10,525 nucleotides of DNA from Actinomycetota bacterium (GTDB lineage Bacteria; Actinomycetota; Thermoleophilia; Gaiellales; Gaiellaceae), in NCBI GenBank assembly GCA_005883365.1, contig VAXA01000160.1, forward strand, positions 1 to 10,525, in the 5' to 3' direction. The translations under genes and the position numbers were made by a program. How positions within the stretch are numbered: the first letter of the stretch is position 1; every line of letters begins with the position of its first letter. Under the pieces are notes generated by a model that saw only the letters and a program-made list of their open reading frames with translations, had not been told where the DNA came from and searched no databases. This document shows, piece after piece, positions 1 through 6,219 of the stretch.

Positions 1-400
1 GGACGCGTTCCGAGCGACCGAGCGCCGTCACGGCCAGCACGATGCGGTCCGCGCGAGTCGTGTCGCCGCCGCGCACCGGCACGCCGCGCTCGTTCAGGCC
101 GGCGTAGAGCTCGACCACGTCCTCGAGCTCGGTCTCGGGCGGCAGCCCCACCGAGACAAGCAGCGCGAGCGGATAGGCGCCCGAAGCGGCGAGGTCGCTG
201 AGGTTGACCGCGACCGCTCGCGCACCGAGCTCGCGCCAGTCGAGGAGGTCGAAGCGGAAGTGGACTCCCTCGACGAGCGCGTCCTGCGTCACGACGAGCC
301 CCTCGACGACGGCGGCGTCGTGCTCGATTCCCTCCGCGAGCCCTCGCCGCTCGAGCTCGGCGAGGAGCCCGAACTCACCAAGCTCGGCGAGGGTTGTCAC
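1..400 (-). CDS. thiL: Thiamine-monophosphate kinase, N-terminal part (3' end outside window)
   Basis: ThiL phosphorylates thiamine monophosphate to thiamine pyrophosphate (TPP) in the cytosol, the last biosynthetic step. I translated 133 codons from a GTG at 400. The N-terminus carries the family's LGEFGLL opening (residues 7-13), the TQDALVEGVHF strand (38-48), the NLSDLAASGA motif (66-75) and RGGDTTRAD (110-118), all in the order expected for the PurM/ThiL fold. The GTG overlaps the thiM stop as GTGA (397-400), so this is the third gene of the thiD-thiM-thiL operon and is probably translationally coupled. Oddity: the usual metal-binding GDDAA is here EHDAA (residues 26-30), so one of the paired aspartates is replaced by histidine. 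The reading frame is open to the left window edge, and the C-terminal half is not visible. Family assignment is secure; activity is not proven. Confidence 0.9.
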   Translation of the reverse strand, partial: MTTLAELGEFGLLAELERRGLAEGIEHDAAVVEGLVVTQDALVEGVHFRFDLLDWRELGARAVAVNLSDLAASGAYPLALLVSVGLPPETELEDVVELYAGLNERGVPVRGGDTTRADRIVLAVTALGRSERV

Positions 401-1197
401 GTTTCCGAGAACCGCGCCCGCCCGTCCAGCGTGTCCGGATCGAGTGCCGCGAGCGCGTCGTAGAGCCGCGCGTGGAAGGTGCCCGGGCCGCCGGCCCCAG
501 CCGCGGCGTCCTCCGCCGCGACGCCGAGCGCGGCGAGCGCCTCGGCCGCCGCCTCGAGCGGCTCCTCCGGCTTCACAGCGAGGAAGCAGCCGGTGAGCGC
601 GGAGGAGATGCAGCCCGTGCCCGTGACGGCGGCGAGCAAGGGATGGCCGTTCGCAACGTCGAGGACTCGCTCGCCGTCCGAAACGTGGTCGATGGGCCCG
701 GTCACCGAGGCGACAAGGCCCAGCTGCCGCGCCGCACCAAGGGCGAGCGCCGCCGGCTCGAGACCCGTGGTCATCGACTCGACGCCGCGCACCTCCGCCT
801 CGGTACCGGCGAGCGTCGCGATTTCGCCCTGGTTGCCGCGCAGATCGGTGACACCGACCTCGTCGAGGATCCGCCGCGCCGTGTCGGTGCGGTATCGCGT
901 GGCGCCGGCGCCGACCGGGTCGAGGACGACCGGGATCCCTCGCGCGCTCGCCGCGCGACCGGCGAGGAGCATCGCCTCGATCCAGTGCTCCGAGAGCGTG
1001 CCGATGTTGAGCACGAGCGCCGACGCGAGCCCGACCATCTCCTCGACCTCCTCCGGCGCGTGCGCCATGACCGGCAGCGCGCCGAGGGCGAGGGTCGCGT
1101 TCGCGGTCTCGTTCATGACGACGTAGTTCGTGATCTGGTGGATCAGCGGCTTCCGCTCGCGCAGCTCGCGCAACGTGGCTCCCGGGGAGACGGTCAT
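397..1197 (-). CDS. thiM: Hydroxyethylthiazole kinase ThiM
   Basis: This kinase phosphorylates 4-methyl-5-(2-hydroxyethyl)thiazole with ATP, a salvage step supplying the thiazole half of thiamine. The 266-residue product has the usual family length. Visible motifs are PLIHQITNYVVMNETAN (17-33, substrate-binding N-terminus), VVLDPVGAGAT (90-100), RGNQGEIATLAG (120-131) and the anion-hole/catalytic segment TGTGC (192-196), whose cysteine is the conserved active-site residue of the family. The ATG at 1197 overlaps the thiD stop as ATGA (1194-1197), and its own TGA overlaps the thiL GTG, so it sits in the middle of a tightly coupled operon behind the TPP riboswitch. Nothing appears truncated or missing. 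Confidence 0.96.
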   Translation of the reverse strand: MTVSPGATLRELRERKPLIHQITNYVVMNETANATLALGALPVMAHAPEEVEEMVGLASALVLNIGTLSEHWIEAMLLAGRAASARGIPVVLDPVGAGATRYRTDTARRILDEVGVTDLRGNQGEIATLAGTEAEVRGVESMTTGLEPAALALGAARQLGLVASVTGPIDHVSDGERVLDVANGHPLLAAVTGTGCISSALTGCFLAVKPEEPLEAAAEALAALGVAAEDAAAGAGGPGTFHARLYDALAALDPDTLDGRARFSET

Positions 1198-1967
1198 TGC
1201 ACGGACACTCCCAGAACGTCGACCGGCCCGTCGCCACTGCCGATCTCAGGATGCCCGAGCGTTACCGCACGCGACGCGGCGGCAGCGGCGCCGCGTGCCG
1301 CCTCGAGCAGCGAGCACCCGCGTGCGAGGAGGGCGGCGAGCGTCGCGGAGTGCGTGCACCCGGCGCCGTGCGTGGCGGGGACGTCACTGCGCTCGAACGG
1401 GATCTCGTGGTGCTCCCTCCCGTCGAAGAGGTGATCGACCGCCTCCTCCCCGTGGCCGCCGGTGACGAGCGCAGCCGGTGCGCCGAGCCCGACGAGTGCC
1501 TCGGCCAGCTCTGCGGGCGCCCCGTCCGAGCCGGCGAGCGCCCGCGCCTCGAGCAGGTTCGGCGTGACCACGGTCGCGAGCGGGAAGAGACGGCGGACGA
1601 GCAGGTCGACGGCTTCGTCCTCCAGCAGGCGAGCGCCCGAGCTCGCGACCACGACCGGGTCGACGACGAGCGGCAGCCCGCGTCCCTCGAGCCACTCGGC
1701 GACGGTCTCCACGATCGCGCGGGAGTAGAGCATCCCGGTCTTCGCGGCGTCGATCCCGATGTCGCTCGCGACCGCGTCGAGCTGGGCCTGGACGAACCAC
1801 GGCGGCAGCTCGTGGACGGCTGTCACCTCGCGCGTGTTCTGCGCCGTGATGGCGACGATGGCCGACCTACCGTGGACGCCCGCCGCGGCGAACGCCTTCA
1901 GGTCGGCCTGGATCCCGGCCCCTCCGCCGGAATCGGAGCCCGCGATCGTGATGCAGCGTGGAACCAA
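1194..1967 (-). CDS. thiD: Hydroxymethylpyrimidine/phosphomethylpyrimidine kinase ThiD
   Basis: ThiD phosphorylates HMP and HMP-phosphate with ATP to give HMP-PP, the pyrimidine half of thiamine. From a TTG at 1967 the product is 257 residues, normal for a stand-alone ThiD. It shows [19 protein letters not shown] (6-24, substrate and nucleotide N-terminal motif), a KTGML segment, [18 protein letters not shown] and the GAGC anion-hole cysteine (201-204), all ribokinase-fold hallmarks. The frame stays open upstream to an ATG at 2036, but that stretch is the TPP riboswitch and not protein. TTG 1967 is the only start codon in a sensible place, four bases after GGGAG (1972-1976). No ThiE domain is fused to it. 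It is first in the operon and overlaps thiM by ATGA. Confidence 0.94.
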   Translation of the reverse strand: MVPRCITIAGSDSGGGAGIQADLKAFAAAGVHGRSAIVAITAQNTREVTAVHELPPWFVQAQLDAVASDIGIDAAKTGMLYSRAIVETVAEWLEGRGLPLVVDPVVVASSGARLLEDEAVDLLVRRLFPLATVVTPNLLEARALAGSDGAPAELAEALVGLGAPAALVTGGHGEEAVDHLFDGREHHEIPFERSDVPATHGAGCTHSATLAALLARGCSLLEAARGAAAAASRAVTLGHPEIGSGDGPVDVLGVSVQ

Positions 1968-1970
1968 CGC

Positions 1971-2042
1971 ACTCCCTTCGCCGGCATGACCCGGATCAGG
2001 TTCGACGGGTGTGATCTCAGCCTCTCCGCGAGGCACCCCGGT
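1971..2042 (-). promoter_or_regulatory. TPP (THI-box) riboswitch controlling thiD-thiM-thiL
   Basis: Read on the minus strand, this leader contains the conserved blocks of the TPP aptamer in order: GGGGTGCC, GGCTGAGAT, ACCC, GAACCTGATC, GGGT, ATGCCGGCG and AGGGAGT. The CTGAGA and CCTGATC blocks are the pyrimidine-sensor core, and the loop between GGTGCC and GGCTGA is short. The 3' end, which contains the only ribosome-binding-like sequence (GAAGGGAG), lies four bases from the thiD TTG. No terminator hairpin or U-tract fits between aptamer and gene. Control is therefore most simply translational: TPP binding would stabilise P1 and hide the ribosome site. Identity is seen directly; mechanism is inferred. 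Confidence 0.95.
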
Positions 2043-2048
2043 GGCCGA

Positions 2049-2054
2049 ACGTTA
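2049..2054 (-). promoter_or_regulatory. Candidate -10 element for the thiD operon
   Basis: TAACGT on the minus strand fits the TANNNT -10 pattern of housekeeping sigma promoters. A transcript starting about seven bases downstream would begin near 2042, exactly at the 5' edge of the TPP aptamer. No convincing -35 hexamer is visible. It overlaps the plus-strand candidate -10 at 2053-2058. Confidence 0.45.
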
Positions 2055-2058
2055 GCGT
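2053..2058 (+). promoter_or_regulatory. Candidate leaderless -10 element for the 2065 gene
   Basis: TAGCGT is followed by six bases and then the GTG start at 2065. That spacing places the transcription start on or next to the start codon, as in leaderless actinobacterial genes, and no Shine-Dalgarno sequence is present upstream. The gene at 2813 has the same arrangement with TAGCAT. A -35 element is not evident. Confidence 0.45.
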
Positions 2059-2064
2059 CTGCAC

Positions 2065-2388
2065 GTGCGAAGACTGTCGCCTGCCCTTGCCGCGAGCACG
2101 ACGCCGCGGATCCTCGAGTTGCTCGGAGACGGACCCGGGCGCGTGCTCGAGCTCGGCTTCGCGGGCATCCATGCGCGCCCGCTCGAGCTCGCGGGCTGGG
2201 AGGTCGTCGTCGTGGAGGCGGATCCGTCCCACGCCGAGCGGGCGCGACAGCGAGGAGCAGAGCCCGTCGATCGTCCCGAAGGCCGTTTCGATGCCGTCGT
2301 AGCCCCGGCCGGGGCCAACCTCGCGGGGATCGACGCAGCGCGGGTTCTCGTCATCGGGCGGGATGGATCCGTGCGCGAGCTGCGTTAG
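2065..2388 (+). CDS. Small Rossmann-fold protein resembling half of a class I methyltransferase (UPF0146-like)
   Basis: The 107-residue product begins at GTG 2065. It contains RVLELGFAGIHARPLELAGW followed by EVVVVEADPS, which align with motif I (SAM-binding glycine loop) and motif II (acidic residue after strand 2) of class I methyltransferases. A short FDAVVAPAGANLAGIDAARVLVIG segment then ends the protein. The canonical GxGxG loop is degenerate (ELGFAGIH), and the C-terminal half that normally holds the substrate-binding strands is absent. The size and layout recall the archaeal UPF0146 family, which is also a minimal Rossmann protein of unknown function. I cannot assign a reaction. It lies divergent from the thiamine operon and directly upstream of a VOC gene, whose alternative GTG start (2388) would overlap its TAG by one base. 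Codon use matches the neighbours, so it is likely a real gene. Confidence 0.72.
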   Translation: MRRLSPALAASTTPRILELLGDGPGRVLELGFAGIHARPLELAGWEVVVVEADPSHAERARQRGAEPVDRPEGRFDAVVAPAGANLAGIDAARVLVIGRDGSVRELR

Positions 2389-2396
2389 TGGCCGCA

Positions 2397-2774
2397 ATGG
2401 AGTTCCGCGTCGTCCTCACCGTCCCCGACTTCGAAGCGGCCGTCGCCTTCTATCGTGACGCACTCGGGTTCGAGCAGCTCGCGGACTGGAGCGGCGAGGA
2501 CGGACGCGTGATCCTGCTCGAAGCCGGACACGCGACGCTCGAGCTGTTCGACGAGGGGCAAGCGGAGAGCGTCGACCGCATCGAAGCCGGTCGTCGCGTG
2601 TCGGGACCCGTCCGACTCGCAGTCGAGGTCGACGACCTCGACGGAACGGCGCTTCGCCTGGTCGCGGCCGGAGCGGAAGCGGAGGCGGCGCCGGTCGTGC
2701 CGCCCTGGGGCGGCCGCAACGCCCGCCTGCGCGCGCCGGACGGGATCCAGCTGACACTGTTCAGCGAGACCTAA
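2397..2774 (+). CDS. VOC family (glyoxalase/bleomycin-resistance fold) protein
   Basis: The 125-residue product is a single VOC domain made of two beta-alpha-beta-beta-beta modules. The first is visible as FRVVLTVPDFEAAVAFYRDA and LGFEQLADW, with ATLELFDE closing it. The second runs from VRLAVEVDDLDGTALRLVAAGAE to NARLRAPDGIQLTLF. VOC proteins include glyoxalase I, dioxygenases, epimerases and antibiotic-binding proteins, and nothing here fixes the substrate. Candidate metal ligands are the terminal Glu of the LELF strand and equivalents in the second module, but the set is not clearly complete. ATG 2397 is chosen; an in-frame GTG at 2388 would add three residues and overlap the upstream TAG, favouring coupled expression with the 2065 gene. 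Confidence 0.88.
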   Translation: MEFRVVLTVPDFEAAVAFYRDALGFEQLADWSGEDGRVILLEAGHATLELFDEGQAESVDRIEAGRRVSGPVRLAVEVDDLDGTALRLVAAGAEAEAAPVVPPWGGRNARLRAPDGIQLTLFSET

Positions 2775-2800
2775 GGCGCTCCACCTCCGATAGGCAGGGC

Positions 2801-2806
2801 TAGCAT
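2801..2806 (+). promoter_or_regulatory. Candidate leaderless -10 element for the 2813 methyltransferase
   Basis: TAGCAT sits exactly six bases before ATG 2813, and no Shine-Dalgarno sequence precedes that ATG. This reproduces the spacing seen at 2053-2058 before GTG 2065. It suggests transcription starting at the start codon, independent of the VOC gene that ends 38 bases upstream. The -35 region is not recognisable. Confidence 0.45.
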
Positions 2807-2812
2807 CGCCGC

Positions 2813-3484
2813 ATGGGGCGGGCGCGCTACGACGGCATCGCGGACTGGTACGACACCGAGTTCCAGCCGGCGCCGCTCGAGAGCGAGACGTGGGAGACGC
2901 TCGTCCGCCTGCTCGAGGATGCGCCGGGCGCCCTGATCGACATCGGGTGCGGAACCGGCGCGTATTCGGCGGGGCTCGCCGGGCTCGGCTGGACGGTGAC
3001 CGGCGTCGACGTCTCCGAGGACATGCTCCGCCGGGCGGCGGCGAAAGGGGTGCGGACAGTTCACACGGACGCATCCGCGCTCCCGTTCGAGGACGGGTCG
3101 TTCGACGCCGCGATCTCGGTCTTCACCCACACGGACGTCGACGATTTCACCAACCTCGTTCGAGAGGTCGTGCGCGTGCTCCGTCCGGGGTCGCCGTTCG
3201 TCTACGTCGGCGCCCATCCGTGCTTCGTCGGCCCGCACTCGGTCTACGACGTAGAGCGGAAGGCCCCCGAGCTCCACCCGGACTGGTATCGCAAGACGGG
3301 CCGCTACGACGAGGCTCCAGGCATCTGGCGCGGCTCCGGCGTGCGGATCAGGGTCGGAGCGAGCCACCTGCCGCTCGGCCTCTTCCTGCAGACCTTCCTC
3401 GACGCCGGCCTGCGGCTCGAGCGCATCGAGGAGCCCGCCGAGCGCGAATACTCGTTCGCGCTCGCGTCCAGATGGCGCCGGTGA
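2813..3484 (+). CDS. Class I SAM-dependent methyltransferase (Methyltransf_11 type)
   Basis: The 223-residue product transfers a methyl group from S-adenosylmethionine to an unknown acceptor. Motif I is LIDIGCGTGAYSAGL (41-55), motif II VTGVDVSEDML (62-72), motif III TDASALPFEDGSFDAAIS (85-102), and the post-motif helix is REVVRVLRPG (117-126). The N-terminal YDGIADWYDTEF (6-17) is the usual cap that closes over SAM. The C-terminal part (about 130-223) carries YDVERKAPELHPDWYRKTGRY and a basic stretch that probably forms the acceptor site. The acceptor cannot be predicted, and small-molecule O- or C-methylation is typical for the group. It overlaps the following helicase gene (13 bases with ATG 3472, or 4 with GTG 3481), so the two are likely cotranscribed. 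Confidence 0.92.
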   Translation: MGRARYDGIADWYDTEFQPAPLESETWETLVRLLEDAPGALIDIGCGTGAYSAGLAGLGWTVTGVDVSEDMLRRAAAKGVRTVHTDASALPFEDGSFDAAISVFTHTDVDDFTNLVREVVRVLRPGSPFVYVGAHPCFVGPHSVYDVERKAPELHPDWYRKTGRYDEAPGIWRGSGVRIRVGASHLPLGLFLQTFLDAGLRLERIEEPAEREYSFALASRWRR

Positions 3485-5721
3485 GCGCCACCACCACCAC
3501 CTGGCACGACCTGCTCGCGGGGGACGAGCTCGCCCACCTCGCAACCGAGGCCGCGCGCGAGGCGCGGACGGCGCCGCTGCCCGCCACGCTCCAGCCGGCT
3601 GTGCGGGAAGCGCTCACGCGCGGCGGCATCCACGAGCTCTACGCGCATCAGGCCGAGGCGTACGGCGCGGCGCGGGGCGGCGGCAACGTCATCGTCACCA
3701 CGGGCACCGCATCGGGCAAGACGCTTGCCTTCAACCTGCCGGTCCTCGACGCGCTCGCCGCCGACCGGCACGCACGCGCCCTCTACCTCTACCCGACGAA
3801 GGCGCTCGCGCAGGACCAGGCGCGCTCGCTCGGCGCGCTCGGCGTCGCCGCGGTCCGCGCGGCGATCTACGACGGCGACACGCCCACCGAGCGGCGGCGC
3901 CAAATCCGCGGCTGGGCGAACCTCGTGCTCACGAACCCCGACATGCTCCACATCGGCATCCTGCCGAGGCACGACCTGTGGGGCGACTTCCTCCACAACC
4001 TCCGATTCGTCGTCGTCGACGAGGCGCACGTCTACCGCGGCGTCTTCGGCTCGCACGTCGCGAACGTCCTGCGGCGGCTGCGCCGGCTCGCGCGAATCTA
4101 CGGCACCGAGCCGCAGTTCCTCCTCGCCTCGGCGACCATCGCGAACGCAGGCGAGCTCGCGCGTGCACTCACGGGCCAGAACGCGACGGTCGTGGAGGAC
4201 GACGCAGCGCCGCGCGCCGAGCGGACGGTGGCGCTCTGGAACCCTCCGCTCCTCGACGCGGAGCTCGGGTTGCGGGCGAGCGCGCTCGGCGAGGCGTCGC
4301 GACTGCTCGCAGGGCTCGCCGGCCGCGGCCTGCGAACGATCTGCTTCGCCAAGAGCCGCAAGTCTGCCGAGCTCATCCACCGCTTCGCAGTTGACCGGCT
4401 CGATGCGAAGACCGCCCAGCGGCTCGCGCCGTACCGTGCGGGCTACACGCCGCAGCAGCGGCGCGAGATCGAGCGGCGTCTCGTCGAGGGCGACCTGCTC
4501 GGCGTCACGTCGACCGACGCGCTCGAGCTGGGCATCGACATCGGCGATCTCGACTGCGCGATCTCGGTCGGCTTCCCCGGCACCGTCGCGAGCCTCCGCC
4601 AGCAGTGGGGACGCGCCGGCCGCCGCGGCCACGGCCTCGCGATCCTCATCGCCTCCGAGGACGCGCTCGACCAGTACTTCATGCGCGAGCCGCCGGCCCT
4701 GCTCGAGCGGCGGGTGGAGGCGGCGATCCTCGACCACGCCAACCCGCGCGTCCTCGACGGGCACGTCGCCGCTGCCGCGTTCGAGGCTCCGCTCGACGAC
4801 GACGACGCGGCGACACTCGGCCGGGAGGCCCTCGAGCGGGCACCGCACGTGCCGGAGCTCCGGCAGACGCAACACGGCTGGGTGTGGGCCGGCAAGGAAG
4901 CACCGGCGGCGCGCGTCCCGCTCCGCTCCACCTCGCCCGACGCGTTCCTCGTGGTCGACGCCTCGAGCGGAGACGTCCTCGGACTGGCCGAGCGTGAGCG
5001 CGCCTACTCCACCGTGCACGAGGGCGCGGTGTACCTCCACCTCGGCCGCCAGTACCTCGTGCGCGAGCTCGACCTCGAGGCGCGGCGCGCGCTCGTCGAG
5101 CCGTTCGACGGCGACTGGTACACGCAGGCGAAGAAGGAGACGGAGACCTCGATCGAGGAGCCGCTACGGGTGGAGCGGCGGCTCGGCCTCGAGCTCTCAT
5201 TCGGCCGCGTCTCGGTCACCGAGCAAGTGGTCGCGTACCAGAAGAAGGCGGTCGCCGACGGCTCGACGCTCGCAACGATCCCGCTCGAGCTGCCGGCGAC
5301 GACCTTCGACACCGAAGCCGTCTGGTTCGTGCCGCGACCGCACCAGCTCGACGGGCTCGAGGCGATGCCGCTCCTCCTCTCGTCCCTGCACGCCGCCGAG
5401 CACTCGCTCATCGCGCTCCTGCCGCTGTGGGCGATGTGCGACCGCTGGGATATCGGCGGCCTCTCGACGAACCTCCACCTCGACACCGGCGCTCCGACCG
5501 TCTTCGTCTACGACGGACACGCGGGCGGCGTCGGCATCGCGGCACGCGGCTTCGACCAGTTCGAGGGCTGGGTAGCCGACACGGCCGAGCTCCTCGCCGG
5601 CTGCCCCTGCGAGCAGGGCTGCCCCTCGTGCGTCCAGAGCCCGAAGTGCGGCAACCTCAACGAGTTCCTCGACAAGGCGGGCGCGCTGACGCTGTTGACG
5701 AGGATGTCGAATTCCGGCTAG
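3472..5721 (+). CDS. DEAH-box helicase with C-terminal cysteine cluster (MrfA/YprA-type, DUF1998)
   Basis: The 749-residue superfamily 2 helicase has Walker A TGTASGKT (77-84), the Walker B box DEAH (183-186), motif III SAT (220-222), motif V TSTDALELGIDIGD (346-359) and motif VI QQWGRAGRRGH (377-387). The C-terminal third (about 470-749) ends in a metal-binding cluster: C711, C713, C717, C720 and C726 within CPCEQGCPSC and the following residues. This is the DUF1998 signature. Bacillus subtilis MrfA (YprA), a repair helicase acting on mitomycin C lesions with the exonuclease MrfB, has the same architecture and near-identical length. A DNA-repair role is therefore likely but inferred. No MrfB-like gene is adjacent. 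The start may be ATG 3472 or GTG 3481; the latter gives a GTGA overlap with the methyltransferase stop. The frame is also open far upstream, inside the methyltransferase gene, which I treat as a shadow. Confidence 0.94.
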   Translation: MAPVSATTTTWHDLLAGDELAHLATEAAREARTAPLPATLQPAVREALTRGGIHELYAHQAEAYGAARGGGNVIVTTGTASGKTLAFNLPVLDALAADRHARALYLYPTKALAQDQARSLGALGVAAVRAAIYDGDTPTERRRQIRGWANLVLTNPDMLHIGILPRHDLWGDFLHNLRFVVVDEAHVYRGVFGSHVANVLRRLRRLARIYGTEPQFLLASATIANAGELARALTGQNATVVEDDAAPRAERTVALWNPPLLDAELGLRASALGEASRLLAGLAGRGLRTICFAKSRKSAELIHRFAVDRLDAKTAQRLAPYRAGYTPQQRREIERRLVEGDLLGVTSTDALELGIDIGDLDCAISVGFPGTVASLRQQWGRAGRRGHGLAILIASEDALDQYFMREPPALLERRVEAAILDHANPRVLDGHVAAAAFEAPLDDDDAATLGREALERAPHVPELRQTQHGWVWAGKEAPAARVPLRSTSPDAFLVVDASSGDVLGLAERERAYSTVHEGAVYLHLGRQYLVRELDLEARRALVEPFDGDWYTQAKKETETSIEEPLRVERRLGLELSFGRVSVTEQVVAYQKKAVADGSTLATIPLELPATTFDTEAVWFVPRPHQLDGLEAMPLLLSSLHAAEHSLIALLPLWAMCDRWDIGGLSTNLHLDTGAPTVFVYDGHAGGVGIAARGFDQFEGWVADTAELLAGCPCEQGCPSCVQSPKCGNLNEFLDKAGALTLLTRMSNSG

Positions 5722-5731
5722 ACCGTTCGTC
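5705..5731 (+). promoter_or_regulatory. Candidate ECF42-type sigma factor promoter (TGTCGA-N17-CGTC)
   Basis: TGTCGA (5705-5710), a 17-base spacer and CGTC (5728-5731) lie just upstream of the DGPF gene. As I recall, the promoter described for ECF42 sigma factors in Streptomyces venezuelae is a TGTCGA -35 with a CGA/TC -10, located upstream of DGPF genes. Here the motif stands before a DGPF gene that is itself followed by an ECF42-type sigma gene, which predicts autoregulation. The -35 overlaps the last codons of the helicase gene. Transcription would start near 5738-5740, leaving about 25 bases of leader containing the ribosome site AGGGAGG (5753-5759). Confidence 0.6.
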
Positions 5732-5764
5732 ATACGGGCGTCAACGATCCCCAGGGAGGGACCC

Positions 5765-6127
5765 ATGCAGTACATGCTCTTGATCTACGGCTCGGGCGAC
5801 AGCTGGGAGACGCTCACCCCCGAGCAGCAGCAGGAGATCGGCGCGGCGTACTTCGCGTTCACCGAGGAGCTCCAATCGGCCGGGAAGATGGTCGCCGGCG
5901 ACGCGCTGCAGCCGATCACGACCGCGACGTCGATCCGCGTCCGCGACGGCGAGACGCTGACCACCGACGGCCCCTTCGCCGAGACGAAGGAGGTGCTCGG
6001 CGGCTACTACCTGATCGACGTCGACACGATCGACGAGGCGCTCGACTGGGCCGCCAAGATTCCAGGGGCAAAGCACGGCACGATCGAGGTGCGTCCCGTC
6101 GTCACCGACTACGAGACGGTCTCGTAG
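5765..6127 (+). CDS. YCII-related / DGPF-domain protein of an ECF42 sigma module
   Basis: The 120-residue product has the YCII ferredoxin-like fold. It opens MQYMLLIYG (1-9), carries the signature DGPFAETKEVLGGYYLID (68-85) and ends in an EVRPVV strand. DGPF proteins are encoded beside ECF42 sigma factors and are targets of them; their biochemical role is unknown. A strong ribosome-binding site AGGGAGG (5753-5759) is five bases before ATG 5765. The sigma gene follows in a different frame with essentially no gap. The TAG stop (6125-6127) coincides with the place where the sigma gene's start codon should be. If base 6126 were G instead of A, this frame would read through to a TAG at 6134-6136, adding three residues. 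Confidence 0.93.
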   Translation: MQYMLLIYGSGDSWETLTPEQQQEIGAAYFAFTEELQSAGKMVAGDALQPITTATSIRVRDGETLTTDGPFAETKEVLGGYYLIDVDTIDEALDWAAKIPGAKHGTIEVRPVVTDYETVS

Positions 6128-6219
6128 ACGAGCTAGCGCGCGCATACCGCGACGAGCGGGCCAAGTCGGTCGCGATCCTCGGCCGCGTCCTCGGCGACCT
6201 CGATCTCGCCGAGGACGCG
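6124..6219 (+). other. Upstream coding extension of the sigma factor lacking a start codon
   Basis: In the sigma frame these codons translate to VDELARAYRDERAKSVAILG and then RVLGDLDLAEDA, the expected first helices of sigma region 2 in ECF42 proteins. Third positions are almost all G or C, as in real genes here. No ATG, GTG, TTG or CTG occurs in this frame between 6049 and 6219. The first codon at the expected N-terminus is GTA (6124-6126). A single A-to-G change at 6126 would give a GTG start. The region is therefore most likely genuine coding sequence with a damaged, misread or non-canonical start. Confidence 0.65.

Noticed and set aside
394..1434. Long plus-strand frames opposite thiM and thiD
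   Set aside because: Compositionally biased shadows without recognisable domains; the minus-strand thiamine genes are certain.
1968..2036. ATG at 2036 as the start of thiD
   Set aside because: It would translate the TPP riboswitch itself; ThiD homology begins only at the TTG at 1967.
2890..3471. Helicase frame extending about 190 codons upstream of 3472
   Set aside because: It overlaps a well-supported methyltransferase, and the translation is arginine-rich low-complexity sequence with no helicase homology.
3304..5040. Long minus-strand open frame opposite the helicase
   Set aside because: Its product is Arg/Glu/Val-rich and typical of the antisense of high-GC genes, and the plus strand has every helicase motif.
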